Shown: positions 51,700 through 63,882 of the stretch, one piece after another | Numbering within the stretch: the first letter of the stretch is position 1 | How the letters are laid out: every line of letters starts with the position of its first letter | Source: Lutraria lutraria | Taxonomy: Eukaryota; Mollusca; Bivalvia; Venerida; Mactridae | Assembly: GCA_964023205.1 (NCBI GenBank) | Contig: OZ026839.1 | Coordinates: 17,328,386 to 17,392,385 of the forward strand | DNA: 64,000 nucleotides | Direction of reading: 5' to 3' | The notes under the pieces: model-generated | Told to the model about the DNA's origin: nothing | The model's database searches: none | Seen by the model: only the letters and a program-made list of their open reading frames with translations | Position numbers and translations under genes: made by a program

Positions 51700-53825
51700 T
51701 ATACACAATGTACTGTGTCATTTACACAATAAAAACATATATAGTAAAAATACACAAGGTAGTGTTCGTTTTACAATAAACATATATACACAATGTACAG
51801 TTTTAGTTATAACATAAAAATATATACAATGTACAGTGTTAGTTATACCATACACATATATACAATGTACACTGTTAGTTATACCATAAAAATATATACA
51901 ATGTACACTGTTAGTTATACTATAAAAAAATATACAATGTACACTGTTAGTTATACCATAAAAAAATATACAATGTACACTGTTAGTTATACCATAAAAA
52001 AATATACAATGTACACTGTTAGTTATACCATAAAAATATATACACAATGTACAGTGTTAGTTATACCATAAAAATATATACAATGTACACTGTTCGTTAA
52101 ACCATAAAAATATATACAATGTACACTGTTAGTTATACCATAAAATATATACAATGTTCACTGTTAGTTATACCATAAAAATTTATACAATGTACACTGT
52201 TAGTTATACAATAAAAATATATACACAATGTACAGTGTTAGTTATACCATAAAAATATATACAATGTACACTGTTTGTTATACCATAAAAATATGTACAA
52301 TGTTCACTGTTAGTTATACCATAAAAATATATACACAATGTACAGCGTTAGTTATACCATAAAAATATATACACAATGTACAGTGTTAGTTATACCATAA
52401 AAATATATACAATGTACACTGTTAGTTATACCATAAAAATATATACAATGTACACTGTTAGTTATACCATAAAAATATACACAATGTACACTGTTAGTTA
52501 TACCATAAAAATATATACAATGTTCACTGTTAGTTATACCATAAAAATATATACACAATGTACACTGTTAGGTATACCATAAAAATATACACAATGTACA
52601 CTGTTAGTTATACCATAAAAATATATACAATGTACACTGTTAGTTATACCATAAAAATATACACAATGTACACTGTTAGTTATACCATAAAAATATATAC
52701 ACAATGTACAGTGTTAGTTATACCATAAAAATATATACAATGTACACTGTTAGTTATACCATAAATATATATACACAATGTACACTGTTAGTTATACCAT
52801 AAAAATATATACACAATGTACAGTGTTAGTTATACCATAAAAATATATACAATGTACACTGTTAGTTATACCATAAAAATATATACAATGTACACTGTTA
52901 GTTATACCATAAAAATATACACAATGTACACTGTTAGTTATACCATAAAAATATATACAATGTTCACTGTTAGTTATACCATAAAAATATATACACAATG
53001 TTCACTGTTAGTTATACCATAAAAATATATACACAATGTACAGCGTTAGTTATACCATAAAAATATATACACAATGTACAGTGTTAGTTATACCATAAAA
53101 ATATATACAATGTACACTGTTAGTTATACCATAAAAATATATACACAATGTACAGTGTTAGTTATACCATAAAAATATATACAATGTACACTGTTAGTTA
53201 TACCATAAATATATATACACAATGTACACTGTTAGTTATACCATAAAAATATATACACTATGTACAGTGTTAGTTATACCATAAAAATATACACAATGTA
53301 CACTGTTAGTTATACCATAAAAATATATACACAATGTACACTGTTAGTTGTACCATAAAAATATATACAATGTACAGTGTTAGTTATACCATAAAAATAT
53401 ATACAATGTACACTGTTAGTTATACCATAAAAATATATACAATGTACACTGTTAGTTATATATTAAAAATATATACAATGTACAGTGTTAGTTATATATT
53501 AAAAATATATACAATGTACACTGTTAGTTATATATTAAAAATATATACAATGTACACTGTTAGTTATACCATAAAAATATATACAATGTACACTGTTAGT
53601 TATATATTAAAACTATATACAATGTTCACTGTTATTTGTTATACAGTAAAATATATATAATGTACAGTGGTTAGTTATACATGTACAGTAAAAATATATA
53701 CAATATTCAGTGTTACTTATACAGTTAAAATATATACAATGTACAGTGTTAGTTTCACAGTAAAAATATATACAATGTACAGTGTTAGTGACACAGTAAA
53801 AATATATACAATGTATGGTATGGGC
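51700..53825. repeat. ~37-39-bp minisatellite in intron 12
   Basis: Units of TACAATGTACACTGTTAGTT plus ATACCATAAAAATATA, with ACAC/ACAG and length variants. Higher-order duplication is visible: 52352-52582 and 52792-53022 are nearly the same block 440 bp apart. Open frames on both strands here are spurious. Confidence 0.95.
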
Positions 53826-54054
53826 TAGACAGTAAAAATGTGCTACTGTAACATGTATAATTATGTAAGTTTTCCTGAACAACATTTTCGAATTAATTAA
53901 CAATTGGACAATATTCATTTAATATACAGAAACTCAGTCTTAAATCCTTATAAATATCTAGAGTTTACATGCATATTGTGTTAACCTTTTTTCAATTTTA
54001 TTAAATTCTGGATGAATCATTTGTTACTCGTTATTTGAAAATTGCTTCTACGTA

Positions 54055-56600
54055 AAACATAAGTGACTTGTATGTTACAGAGAACATAAGTCGCTTGTAT
54101 GTTACAGAGAACATAAGTCGCTTGTATGTCAGATTTTCTTGTTAAAGAGAATATAAGTCACTTGTATGTTACAGAGAACATAAGACGCTTGTATGTCAGA
54201 TTTTCTTGTTAAAGAGAATATAAGTCACTTGTATGTTACAAAGAACATAAGTCACTTGTATGTTATAGAGAACATAAGTCACTTGTATGTTAGATTTTCT
54301 TGTTTGAGAGAATATAAGTCACTTGTATGTTATAGAGAACATAAGTCACTTGTATGTTAGATTTTCTTGTTAAAGAGAACATAAGTCACTTGTATGTTAT
54401 AGAGAACATAAGTCGCTTGTATGTCAGATTTTCTTGTTAAAGAGAATATAAGTCACTTGTATGTTACAGAGAACATAAGTCGCTTGTATGTCAGATTTTC
54501 TTGTTAAAGAGAATATAAGTCACTTGTATGTTTCAGAGAACATAAGTCACTTGTATATTACAGAGAACATATGTCACTTGTATGTTACAGAGAACATAAG
54601 TCACTTGTATGTTATAGAGAACATAAGTCACTTGTATGTTACAGAGAACACAAGTCACTTGTATGTTACAGAGAACATAAGTCACTTGTATGTTAGATTT
54701 TATTGTTAAGGAGAATATAAGTCACTTGTATGTTACAGAGAACATAAGTCACTTGTATATTACAGAGAACATAAGTCACTTGTATGTCAGATTTTCTTGT
54801 TAAAGAGAACATAAGCCACTATGTTACAGAGAACATAAGTCACTTATATATTACAGGATACATAAGTCACTTGTATGTTACAGAGAACATAAGTCACTTG
54901 TATGTTACAGAGAATATAAGTCACTTGTATGTCAGATTTTCTTGTTAAAGAGAATATAAGTCACTTGTATGTTACAAAGAACATAAGTCACTTGTATATT
55001 ACAGAGAATATAAGTCACTCGTACGTTACAGAGAATATAAGTCACTTGTATGTTACAGAGAACATAAGTCACTTGTATGTTACAGAGAACATAAGTCACT
55101 TGTATGTTACAGAGAACATAAGTCACTTGTATGTTAGATTTTCTTGTTAAGGAGAATATAAGTCACTTGTATATTACAGAGAACATATGTCACTTGTATG
55201 TTACAGAGAACATAAGTCACTTGTATGTTAGATTTTCTTGTTAAGGAGAATATAAGTCACTTGTATATTACAGAGAACATAAGTCACTTGTATGTTACAG
55301 AGAACATAAGTCACTTGTATGTTAGATTTTATTGTTAAGGAGAATATAAGTCACTTGTATATTACAGAGAACATATGTCACTTGTATATTACAGAGAACA
55401 TAAGTCACTTGTATGTTACAGAGAACATAAGTCACTTGTATATTACAGAGAACATAAGTCACTTGTATGTTAGATTTTATTGTTAAGGAGAATATAAGTC
55501 ACTTGTATATTACAGAGAACATATGTCACTTGTATGTTACAGAGAACATAAGTCACTTGTATGTTACAGAGAACACAAGTCACTTGTATGTTAGATTTTC
55601 TTGTTAAGGAGAATATAAGTCACTTGTATGTTACAGAGAACATAAGTCACTTGTATATTACAGAGAACATAAGTCACTTGTATGTCAGATTTTCTTGTTA
55701 AAGAGAACATAAGCCACTATGTTACAGAGAACATAAGTCACTTATATATTACAGGATACATAAGTCACTTGTATGTTACAGAGAACATAAGTCACTTGTA
55801 TGTTACAGAGAATATAAGTCACTTGTATGTCAGATTTTCTTGTTAAAGAGAATATAAGTCACTTGTATGTTACAAAGAACATAAGTCACTTGTATATTAC
55901 AGAGAATATAAGTCACTCGTACGTTACAGAGAATATAAGTCACTTGTATGTTACAGAGAACATAAGTCACTTGTATGTTACAGAGAATATAAGTCACTTG
56001 TATGTTACAGAGAACATAAGTCACTTGTATGTTACAGAGAACATAAGTCACTTGTATGTTACAGAGAACACAAGTCACTTGTATGTTACAGAGAACATAA
56101 GTCACTTGTATGTTACAGAGAACACAAGTCACTTGTATGTTACAGAGAACATAAGTCACTTGTATGTTACAGAGAACACAAGTCACTCGTACGTTACAGA
56201 GAACATAAGTCACTTGTATGTTACAGAGAACATAAGTCACTTGTATGTTACAGAGAACATAAGTCACTTGTATGTTACAGAGAACATAAGTCACTTGTAT
56301 GTTACAGAGAACACAAGTCACTTGTATGTTACAGAGAACATAAGTCACTTGTATGTTACAGAGAACACAAGTCACTTGTATGTTACAGAGAACATAAGTC
56401 ACTTGTATGTTACAGAGAACATAAGTCACTTGTATGTTACAGAGAACACAAGTCACTTGTATGTTGCAGAGAACATAAGTCACTTGTATGTTACAGAGAA
56501 CATAAGTCACTTGTATGTTAAGGAGAACATTAATCATGTGTATGTTAGATTTTCTTGTTACAGAGAACATACGTCGCTCATATGTTAGATTTTCTATTAC
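54055..56600. repeat. 27-bp minisatellite containing a splice-acceptor-like TTACAG
   Basis: About 90 copies of ACAGAGAACATAAGTCACTT plus GTATGTT, with a TTAGATTTTCTTGTTAAGGAG variant every few units. A ~900-bp block is itself duplicated (around 54788 and 55685). The real acceptor of the next exon (TATTACAG|AG) is the last copy's homologous position. The 253- and 275-codon frames here are repeat artefacts. Confidence 0.95.
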
Positions 56601-56602
56601 AG

Positions 56603-56792
56603 AGGAAATGGGTTGTTTATTTGATAGATTGGCAATCGATCCTACAAGCGGCAACATCTATTTTACAGTCTTATCTGTCAGTGAGCTATGTACTCATGTT
56701 GGGGTCGGAGTCATCAAAACAAGTGGTGACTATAAAATACTTATCTCGGACGGTGAACAACCCCGGGCTATAGTACTGGATCCGGAAGACGG
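56603..56792 (+). CDS. LRP-like exon 13 (propeller 3)
   Basis: Acceptor TTCTATTACAG, phase 1 in, phase 2 out (GG|GTAAGT). Encodes GCLFDRLAIDPTSGNIYFTV and ILISDGEQPRAIVLDPEDG, a strong class B blade pair. Confidence 0.92.
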
Positions 56793-57025
56793 GTAAGTGA
56801 TGTAATGTTGCTTTTGCTATAATTGTACTGGTACCTTTGACTGACTATATAATGTATGATCGAGACGTGATGAAAAATTAAAACATACTTAGTGCATTTG
56901 TTCGTCCTTTTACGATGTTTACTCGTTATGTGGGAAAACTGGTATTATTAAATATTTCATGAAATATATGGAATGTTAGTTATTTTTCATTATTAATTTG
57001 CTTGACTCGGATATATTTTTTAACC

Positions 57026-57062
<37 letters not shown>

Positions 57063-57139
57063 TGTACCATTACGCAATGAACAGTTTTGATATTGCTACG
57101 GACAAAATGTCCATGCACATCAATTTACAATTAGATGTA

Positions 57140-57370
57140 TAGATCTTAGTTATGAATTATGTGGAATCATCAATTTCGTTGGGAATTTAATTTCGTGGAT
57201 TTCGTGTGTCGGCTCATCCACGAAATCAAATCCCCACGAATTTAAATGCAGAGATAAGGCATTTCTTTCAAAAATCAAAATCCACGAATTTATGTCCCCA
57301 CGAAATGGCCATTTTAGTAAAAACCACGAAAATTGAGCCCAATGAAAATAAATCAAAATACAGTATATAA
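57140..57370. repeat. CCACGAAAT-type palindromic repeat and upstream poly-T
   Basis: Interspersed CCACGAA/TTCGTGG words in inverted arrangement, of a type common in marine invertebrate introns. A TA/T-rich microsatellite lies just before at 57030-57063. No coding content. Confidence 0.6.
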
Positions 57371-57439
57371 CAAAAAAGTTCAATTAATATCCTGACTGAA
57401 AACTCCCTTTCAACTAGAATTTGTAACTGCTTAAAACAG

Positions 57440-57570
57440 GTTGTTGTTTTGGACTGATCATGGCGCTGAGCCGCCCTTTGTTAAAAAAGCTAACATGGAT
57501 GGGACAGATGTCGAAGTTGTTAAAGATACCGATTTGGGATGGCCCAATGGCTTAGCGATTGATACAGAAG
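57440..57570 (+). CDS. LRP-like exon 14 (propeller 3)
   Basis: Acceptor TTAAAACAG, phase 2 in, phase 1 out. Encodes LLFWTDHGAEPPFVKKANMD and WPNGLAIDTE, the classic FWTD/WPNGLAID signature of LDLR-family propellers. Confidence 0.95.
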
Positions 57571-59503
57571 GTATATGTTGGATTTGATTGACAGCTCTAT
57601 ATAATGAATAACTCCATTGCTTATCTGCTCATTAAGTGTATTATTTTTTGCGTTGTCGAATTAACAATTTAATTGTCTTACTCCTGTATATTACTACATA
57701 TGATGCTCGTACGTAATTATAGAAAGAACATGGAGTTATGCAATGTTTTATTAACGTATCATTTGTCTATCTTTCACTTCTATAAAACTGAATTAATTTG
57801 GTGTCTGTTATCTAAAACAAATTCTAGACAGGACCATTGCAACCATGCCATATTAATTTGGTCTTCATAGAAGCACACGTGTTATTTTTATTATTTTCAA
57901 CTCGCAAGAATGTATATGTTATGTACTGAGTACATTGTACATTGCTATTATTCAAATCCTATCAAACAAACTGAAACGATCGAACTAAATGGCATACATC
58001 ACAATATGTGTATTAAATTAACTTCATGTATATGGAACTTTTTTAAATCATTGAAGAAGTTTGCCAGATAGTAATAAAAAACTATAATGCCGGTGTAACG
58101 TTTTCAAGCTCCCCCTTTTTCAGGTTACCCCCCGGTAACTTAAACACGTTTTCAAAGTACCGGCCCCGGTAACATTAAAACGTTTTCAAACTCCCTCCCC
58201 CGTTTTAATAATCCCCCCCTCCCTATGTTGATCCTTATGGCGAAAACGTTTATTTCAGGTTATAATTCATACTAAATGATTCACAGTCAACATGGTTTAT
58301 TGACATGTAATTCCTGTATTTCTAAACTGAATATACGCAATATTTATATGAAGCTATAGAATCCTATTAGGGTTATGGAGAGTACGCGCTTTTATTCAAT
58401 TAATTAACAAAAATGCAAGACATGACCTGTACAATTCCACACTTACTAGTTTTCAGAAAACCAACAATAGTTAATAAAAATTATTGCTTTTATATATTTT
58501 TTGTCAAAATGATTCAAGATTGCATTGTTTTAAATTACCCCTGGTGTCATCTTTCCACGTGGTCAAAAAGTTATGCTACCCGTACCGGCTCGCGATAAAT
58601 AAATACGTTAGGAATTTACTTCCAAAACAACAGGCAGACCTAGAATACCGAACGTTCCGAAAATTAGGACCAACCTGGATTTCAGCTTAGCCTATCAGTA
58701 AAACTAATAAGCCGGAGCCCAGATATGACGTGTCTGCAAAGTAACCATCAGAAATCGGGCTTACAACTGAGCCTAAAATTTCCCCACGTTTCTATCCAGA
58801 GTTGTCATTTGTATATTTTCTGTCATTTTCGGGTAAACTATAATCAACTTTTTTCTCCAATGTATTGTACGAAAGAAATTGTTCCACATAGGTGTAAAAT
58901 ATGTACCATTTGTGGCTTTATTCCTTGTTTTACAAGACTGAATCCTGTAGAACGCTTAGACGAGAATAGCGAACGACATCTCTGGATAGAATTAGTCTGG
59001 TTCTCGTCTCCAATCTTACAGTATACTGATTGTAAGATTGGAGACGGGAATCAGATACGCAGCCATTAGTATAGTAACGCAAATAGAGACGTCATAAAAT
59101 CAAAGCACTGAAATTAATGTGGTTCAAATCGGGAGTCATAGTGAATGCATATGACGCTTTCAAGAACTCGATTGTGTACCAATTTCTGCACAGCAGTGTT
59201 TTGTTCATGTGCACACCTCTCCTGATAAAAAGAACGCACCGAGCCGCTTTCTGTGTTTTTTTTTATTAATATAGCTTTGTGAAATTGTGAATTAAGTTAG
59301 AGTAATTGAATTAGCAAGATGGCGTCTTATTTAATACCCATGCGTTAGGTGCTAATGCCTTACGTTAACAATAAAAGATGTATAAAACGTTTGCTTGGAA
59401 CGAAACCTTGGACTAGAATGATTGCATGTAATGTAATAATCGATTGTACGTGGCCCCTTCTGTCATAAATTATTTTATGCTTATAAAAATTATATTTTTC
59501 CAG
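57571..59503. other. Intron 14, repeats only
   Basis: Contains C-rich degenerate repeats (58085-58225, CCCCGGTAAC and ACGTTTTCAA words) and a hairpin at 58993-59052 (GTCTCCAATCTTACAG paired with its complement). Small frames at 57673, 58413, 58484 and 58725 show no family features. Confidence 0.5.
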
Positions 59504-59657
59504 CCAACAAGTTGTACGTGACTGATGGTAAATACAACAAGATATATCGATGCGCTTATACAGGATTTTGTGTGGTGTATTACGAGGAACCAGGTGCCCA
59601 CTTGATGGATATACTGCTAATTGGAGACTACTTATACTATACTGCATGGAATAGACC
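59504..59657 (+). CDS. LRP-like exon 15 (propeller 3)
   Basis: Acceptor TATTTTTCCAG, phase 1 in, phase 2 out (CC|GTATGT). Encodes NKLYVTDGKYNKIYRCAYTG and GDYLYYTAWNRP, two YWTD-variant blades. Confidence 0.9.
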
Positions 59658-60284
59658 GTATGTGATGGTTTCTTAATTACAGTAAAAACCTCTCTTAATG
59701 ATTGTATGTTTGCTTATTTATTTTAAACATCGTTTTTCGACATTCTTTTCAGTTATATACGGTGGTGGATGCACCTGACAAGTTTTCCTAGACGGTTTTC
59801 TTACCAGTGCTAACTATAACGTACCTCCCAAAAGGAACCGACAACTTCTCCACATGTGGAGAAAAATCGACATTGTTGTCAAATTTTCATGGAAGTAAAT
59901 GACCTGCCGGCGATCCGTGTTACAAATCTAGTGCACTGACCACTGTTCCCCGACCGCGGCACTCAATTAATACAGCATCCCCTTTATAATGAACACTTAA
60001 TTTCGATCCTAGTATAGAACAACTTGACAAAAAACAAGCACTTTGAATGGCCCAAAGCTTGGTAATAATATTAACGTTTACAATCCTCTTCTTATCGACA
60101 AAGTTTTAAATACTATTTCTTTTTCATACAAGGTAACAATTCTAAAACCTTGCTGCTGTTCTCGTATGTACATCAAAATAATTTAATGTTACAACAGAAT
60201 GATAAACGTAATCAGGGATGTTAATTATGAATTTAACGTACGTGTTTCTCTGGTACTTGAAGTATATAGACAAGTCATTATTAA

Positions 60285-60620
60285 CAAGAGCTCCGCGGTA
60301 GGAGACATATGCCCCCAAACAGGGCCTTGACACAGAGTTATCGCTCAAACGATTTTCACACTCCATGACACAGTGACCTTGACCTAGTGACCCCAATTTC
60401 AAAAGGGGTCATCTACTGTCCAAGGCCAATGCACCTGCAACGTATCAGGCCCATTGGTCAATCCGTTGACAAGTTATCGATGGGAAACGATTTTCACACT
60501 CCATGTCACAGTGACCTTGACCTTTGACCTAGTGATCCCAATTTCAATAGGGGTCACAAAGTGTCCAAGACCAGTGCACCTGCGAAGTATAAGGCCCATG
60601 ACATGTTTAACAAAGTTTTC
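60285..60620. repeat. Mollusc-type dispersed repeat with GTGACCTTGACC words
   Basis: Two tandem diverged copies, each containing ACGATTTTCACACTCCATG, GTGACCTTGACC, GTGATCCCAATTTC and GTGCACCTGC segments. I associate this family with bivalve genomes, which supports the taxonomic guess. Confidence 0.6.
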
Positions 60621-60686
60621 GTTCTTTATTATTCCTGATAGTTTTTAAACAAATTTATCATTGTTTATAATTCCTGGTATTAGTTT

Positions 60687-61485
60687 TTGTTGTTCGGTAC
60701 GAACAATAAAGTTATTACCGTATTTCAAAAATCGCTCAGTTTTCACTTTTCCTGCGTACCGAACAGCTTCCATTAATCTAGCTTCCGCCTAAGAATATAG
60801 TTCCGATATTTCAATTCAATGGCTAAATACAAATTCAAATATTACGTGCATTTAAGTCAAAATTATATGGCTATGCAATATCGTAAACGAGCAATACAAA
60901 TCAGTCGTAAAAAATCTAAACAATCCTCTCCCTCGGGTTACTACAATAATTACTATCAGTTCACACATTTCAAGGACGGATGACGTCATAATTCTCGTGC
61001 TGTATATGCTAATTTAGTCTGGTTCCTAGCTTCTATTATAACGTATAGAAGTCATCATAGAATTCATGGACGATGCGATGATAGCTGTGAGTCAGCCAGA
61101 TATTTAAAAAAGTGATTCATCGGGAAGTTTCAATCGATTAATTTAATGCTCATAACGTTTAACCTTTTTCTTCGAGCATGTCTTCATGTATGATATATTA
61201 CATTCTGCATAAGTTGAGTATTCAAAGAGGCAGGTAATGTAAACTATATATAATACTATGCTAATTGCTGAACTACTTTTGGTGATCAGATGGGAAACAT
61301 AAATCAAAGTACTGAAACACATGGAACGGGAACAACTAGCGGGTGAAGAAAAGAGCGTTCGTAGTACTTATGTCTGCATTTAATTCATGCGCGAACTATC
61401 GTTCGTTTTCCAAAACTCGCCCTACATAGAAATCAACTTTTGACTAATTTGTAGTTCCGAACAACATCAGAACCTTCCGAGCTTT
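60687..61485. repeat. Dispersed ~800-bp repeat, copy 2 (MITE-like)
   Basis: Same orientation and order as 21603-22380, from TTGTTGTTCGGTACGAAC to GTAGTTCCGAACAACA and the following GAGCTTT. It ends ~60 bp before exon 16. Confidence 0.75.
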
Positions 61486-61548
61486 GATTATTGTTGCTTT
61501 TGTTATCATGTATTTAAATCTTATTAACAATGTGGGTTTTCCATTTAG

Positions 61549-61664
61549 ATTCATTATAAAGTTGAACAAATTGCAAACCACAGATAAAAGTATATTAGCA
61601 CAAAATGCTGAGCTTGGTAGGTTGGATTCCATGACCTATTACAGTTCTGAATCAACTCAACCAG
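61549..61664 (+). CDS. LRP-like exon 16 (end of propeller 3)
   Basis: Acceptor TTCCATTTAG, phase 2 in, phase 1 out (G|GTAAAT). Encodes FIIKLNKLQTTDKSILAQN and a Ser-rich linker to the last EGF module. Confidence 0.85.
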
Positions 61665-62254
61665 GTAAATCTCTTAAAGAATAAAAAATATGCATTTTAA
61701 ATAGGCAATTTAAGAATAATTAACGGACCCTAATACAAACTTTTAATGACTATGAACAAAAGTTAGACATTAAAACATAACTGATCAAATATATAATATT
61801 ACTTTCACTCATGCAACATTTTGAAATGCTGGACCTGTGTAAGTCATTTGGAGTATAGTTGACTATGTATTACAAAGGGAGGTAATATTACTAACTACTA
61901 CTCTCCCTTTTCTATGAATATAACACAATTCAGAAAAAGTTCATGATGAATGGTTAATAAATGATTCATTCTACATAATCTGTGAAAATAAACAGGAGTT
62001 TAATGCTTGCATCCTTAAGTCAGATGACTGTGTGTAATAGTTGCAATTATATCATTTTTATTATATTATTGGTTTGTAAAAAAAGACGATCGTGCAAAAA
62101 AACTCTGGTTTATTTATTTCATGTACCTACCGTAGTGTTTATGTTTCGTGAGAGTTAGGAATTTCCATTTGGGACAATTTGAAGCCTGAATAATTTAATC
62201 TCTCATACTGTCACAAAGTTATAATGGATGACACTCATTATATACATCTTTCAG

Positions 62255-62386
62255 TTTCATCTGCATGTTCGACCAATGATGGATTAGGACCATGTAGCAC
62301 ATTTTGTCTACCAACACCATCAGGATACTCATGTCGATGTGAGGAGGGGGTCAATCTACGAAGTGATGGAAAAACGTGTGAAAATG
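62255..62386 (+). CDS. LRP-like exon 17 (EGF-like domain 3)
   Basis: Phase 1-1 exon after acceptor CATCTTTCAG. Six cysteines (ACSTNDGLGPC, TFCL, SCRC, TCEN) in EGF order. Confidence 0.93.
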
Positions 62387-63181
62387 GTAATATACCATTA
62401 ATAGTAATTAATACACTCAATCACTGTATTCCATTTTATTGGGCAGATTGTTATTTACTCAATTTATAATACCCTTCGAATGAAATTCAAGAAATGCTAA
62501 TTTTTCCTTGAACTATTCTTGCATACTTCATGAACTATTCATGAAGTATAAATATCTATTTGAAAGGGGCTAACGTCATTATTGTCCATTTGATGTAACG
62601 TCATAATTACTTTCATGTTACGTTACCAGTGTTGCCATGGTTACTACAATACGCACAATTTTATTTGGATTGATAAAAGAAATATATAACTTGCAAACAT
62701 TGAAATATAGTTTATCTCATGTTATCTGTTGCAAGTATTGGACTATTTAAACGTCAAATTTAGAAATTATTGAGGATTTCCACGAACTTTTGGATAGCCC
62801 CTTGTACGTTATAATCAGTCCGTGTAAATGTACTGATTTTAGTTTTGTAACCGTCTTGCACTCCAGGCTGGTGTGACATGTTCTTGATTTCAAATGCATA
62901 CATAGACGTTGTTACTGAACTATGCCTGAGATGATATATTATTATATATACATGCATGAAGAATGAATTTTGTGACAGCCCGTGTCTCGCGGGAAGGCTT
63001 ATAAATTAAGTTAATGTTTTGCAAACTTTGATTTTATAATGCAACCTATAAAGATTCATGCTTCATAATTATTAAGTAAGATCTATATTATATAAACGCA
63101 ATTAATATTCCAACGTGAAAACAAAAGAGTTTAACAATGCTTGTATATTGTTATACAATCTGTGTACACAACTTTCCATAG

Positions 63182-63407
63182 TTCCACTGACAACCACTTC
63201 CACAACAACCACACCTACAACCACATCTACTACAACATCTACATCAACATCTACATCAACATCTACTACAACATCTGCTACAACATCAACATCTCCTTCA
63301 ACACCGAGAATGAGCAGACAAGATTCTCCAGCAATTGCTATAAGTCTTGCAGGAGTGGGACTAATTCTGGTTGTAATCGCTGTTGTGGCCACGTTGTACT
63401 TTTTCAA
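63182..63407 (+). CDS. LRP-like exon 18 (Thr-rich stalk and membrane helix)
   Basis: Acceptor ACTTTCCATAG, phase 1 in, phase 2 out (AA|GTAAGA). About 40 residues of Thr/Ser/Pro repeats, a probable O-glycosylated stalk, precede a helix at AIAISLAGVGLILVVIAVVA. It anchors the receptor as type I. The ACATCTACA DNA repeat makes this stalk length-variable. Confidence 0.92.
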
Positions 63408-63662
63408 GTAAGACCCAACTTCATTAATAATGTAATACCATGTAAGAAATGATGGAAGAATACTTTACCAATTGCTTGAAGTATCTTTAAAAGCTTGTAT
63501 AGGCTTCTGAACGGCTATGAATCATGGAAAATATGTTCACTTAGATATAGTTACCATCCTGCTCTGACAGAAATTGTTTAACGATAATTGATTGATCTTT
63601 CATATTTTATTCCGATTCAAACAAAATACATGCTTGATTTTCTTATAACTGATATTTATTAG

Positions 63663-63882
63663 ACGAAGACAAAGACACAAGTTGAATGACAATCAGCATA
63701 GCGATCTACGTGAATTTGATATTGCAACTGTGTGTAGTCGTAAACATGACGAAGTTCATTATAAGAGGGACACAACTTACGATCTGATTATCTTTGATAA
63801 AGAACATATCGCGGACAACAAATGCGAGGGAGCAAGTACAAGCAACAGAACACAATCATGTGTAAGTAACTCACCACTGTGA
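63663..63882 (+). CDS. LRP-like exon 19 (cytoplasmic tail and stop)
   Basis: Acceptor TATTTATTAG, phase 2. It starts with a basic stop-transfer stretch (KRRQRHK) and ends at TGA 63880-63882. The ~73-residue tail has no NPxY endocytosis motif. It has TYDLIIF, a YxxPhi-type sorting signal (YDLI). No clear AATAAA is seen before the window ends. Confidence 0.88.

Larger units (their letters stand above)
9847..63882 (+). other. LRP-like receptor gene (3' part), 19 coding exons
   Basis: Single plus-strand gene for a YWTD/EGF receptor of the LDL-receptor-related family. Exons: 9847-10315, 10941-11193, 12298-12436, 13806-13913, 15119-15265, 17971-18081, 18516-18666, 19208-19348, 48406-48514, 49004-49157, 50404-50523, 50878-51102, 56603-56792, 57440-57570, 59504-59657, 61549-61664, 62255-62386, 63182-63407, 63663-63882. 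All junctions are GT-AG and the phases match across every intron, including the 29-kb intron 8. Architecture: propeller (exons 1-3)-EGF (4)-propeller (5-10)-EGF (11)-propeller (12-16)-EGF (17)-Thr-rich stalk and membrane helix (18)-tail (19). No LDLR class A (ligand-binding Cys) module is seen, unlike LRP5/6 or LDLR. The signal peptide and first exon(s) are not in view. Ligand unknown. Confidence 0.88.

Noticed and set aside
51700..56600. CRISPR-like array
   Set aside because: Repeats are directly tandem without unique spacers, in a eukaryotic intron, with no cas genes.
55827..56657. 253- and 275-codon frames on both strands
   Set aside because: Both are read from the same 27-bp minisatellite, and coding on both strands at once is a repeat artefact.
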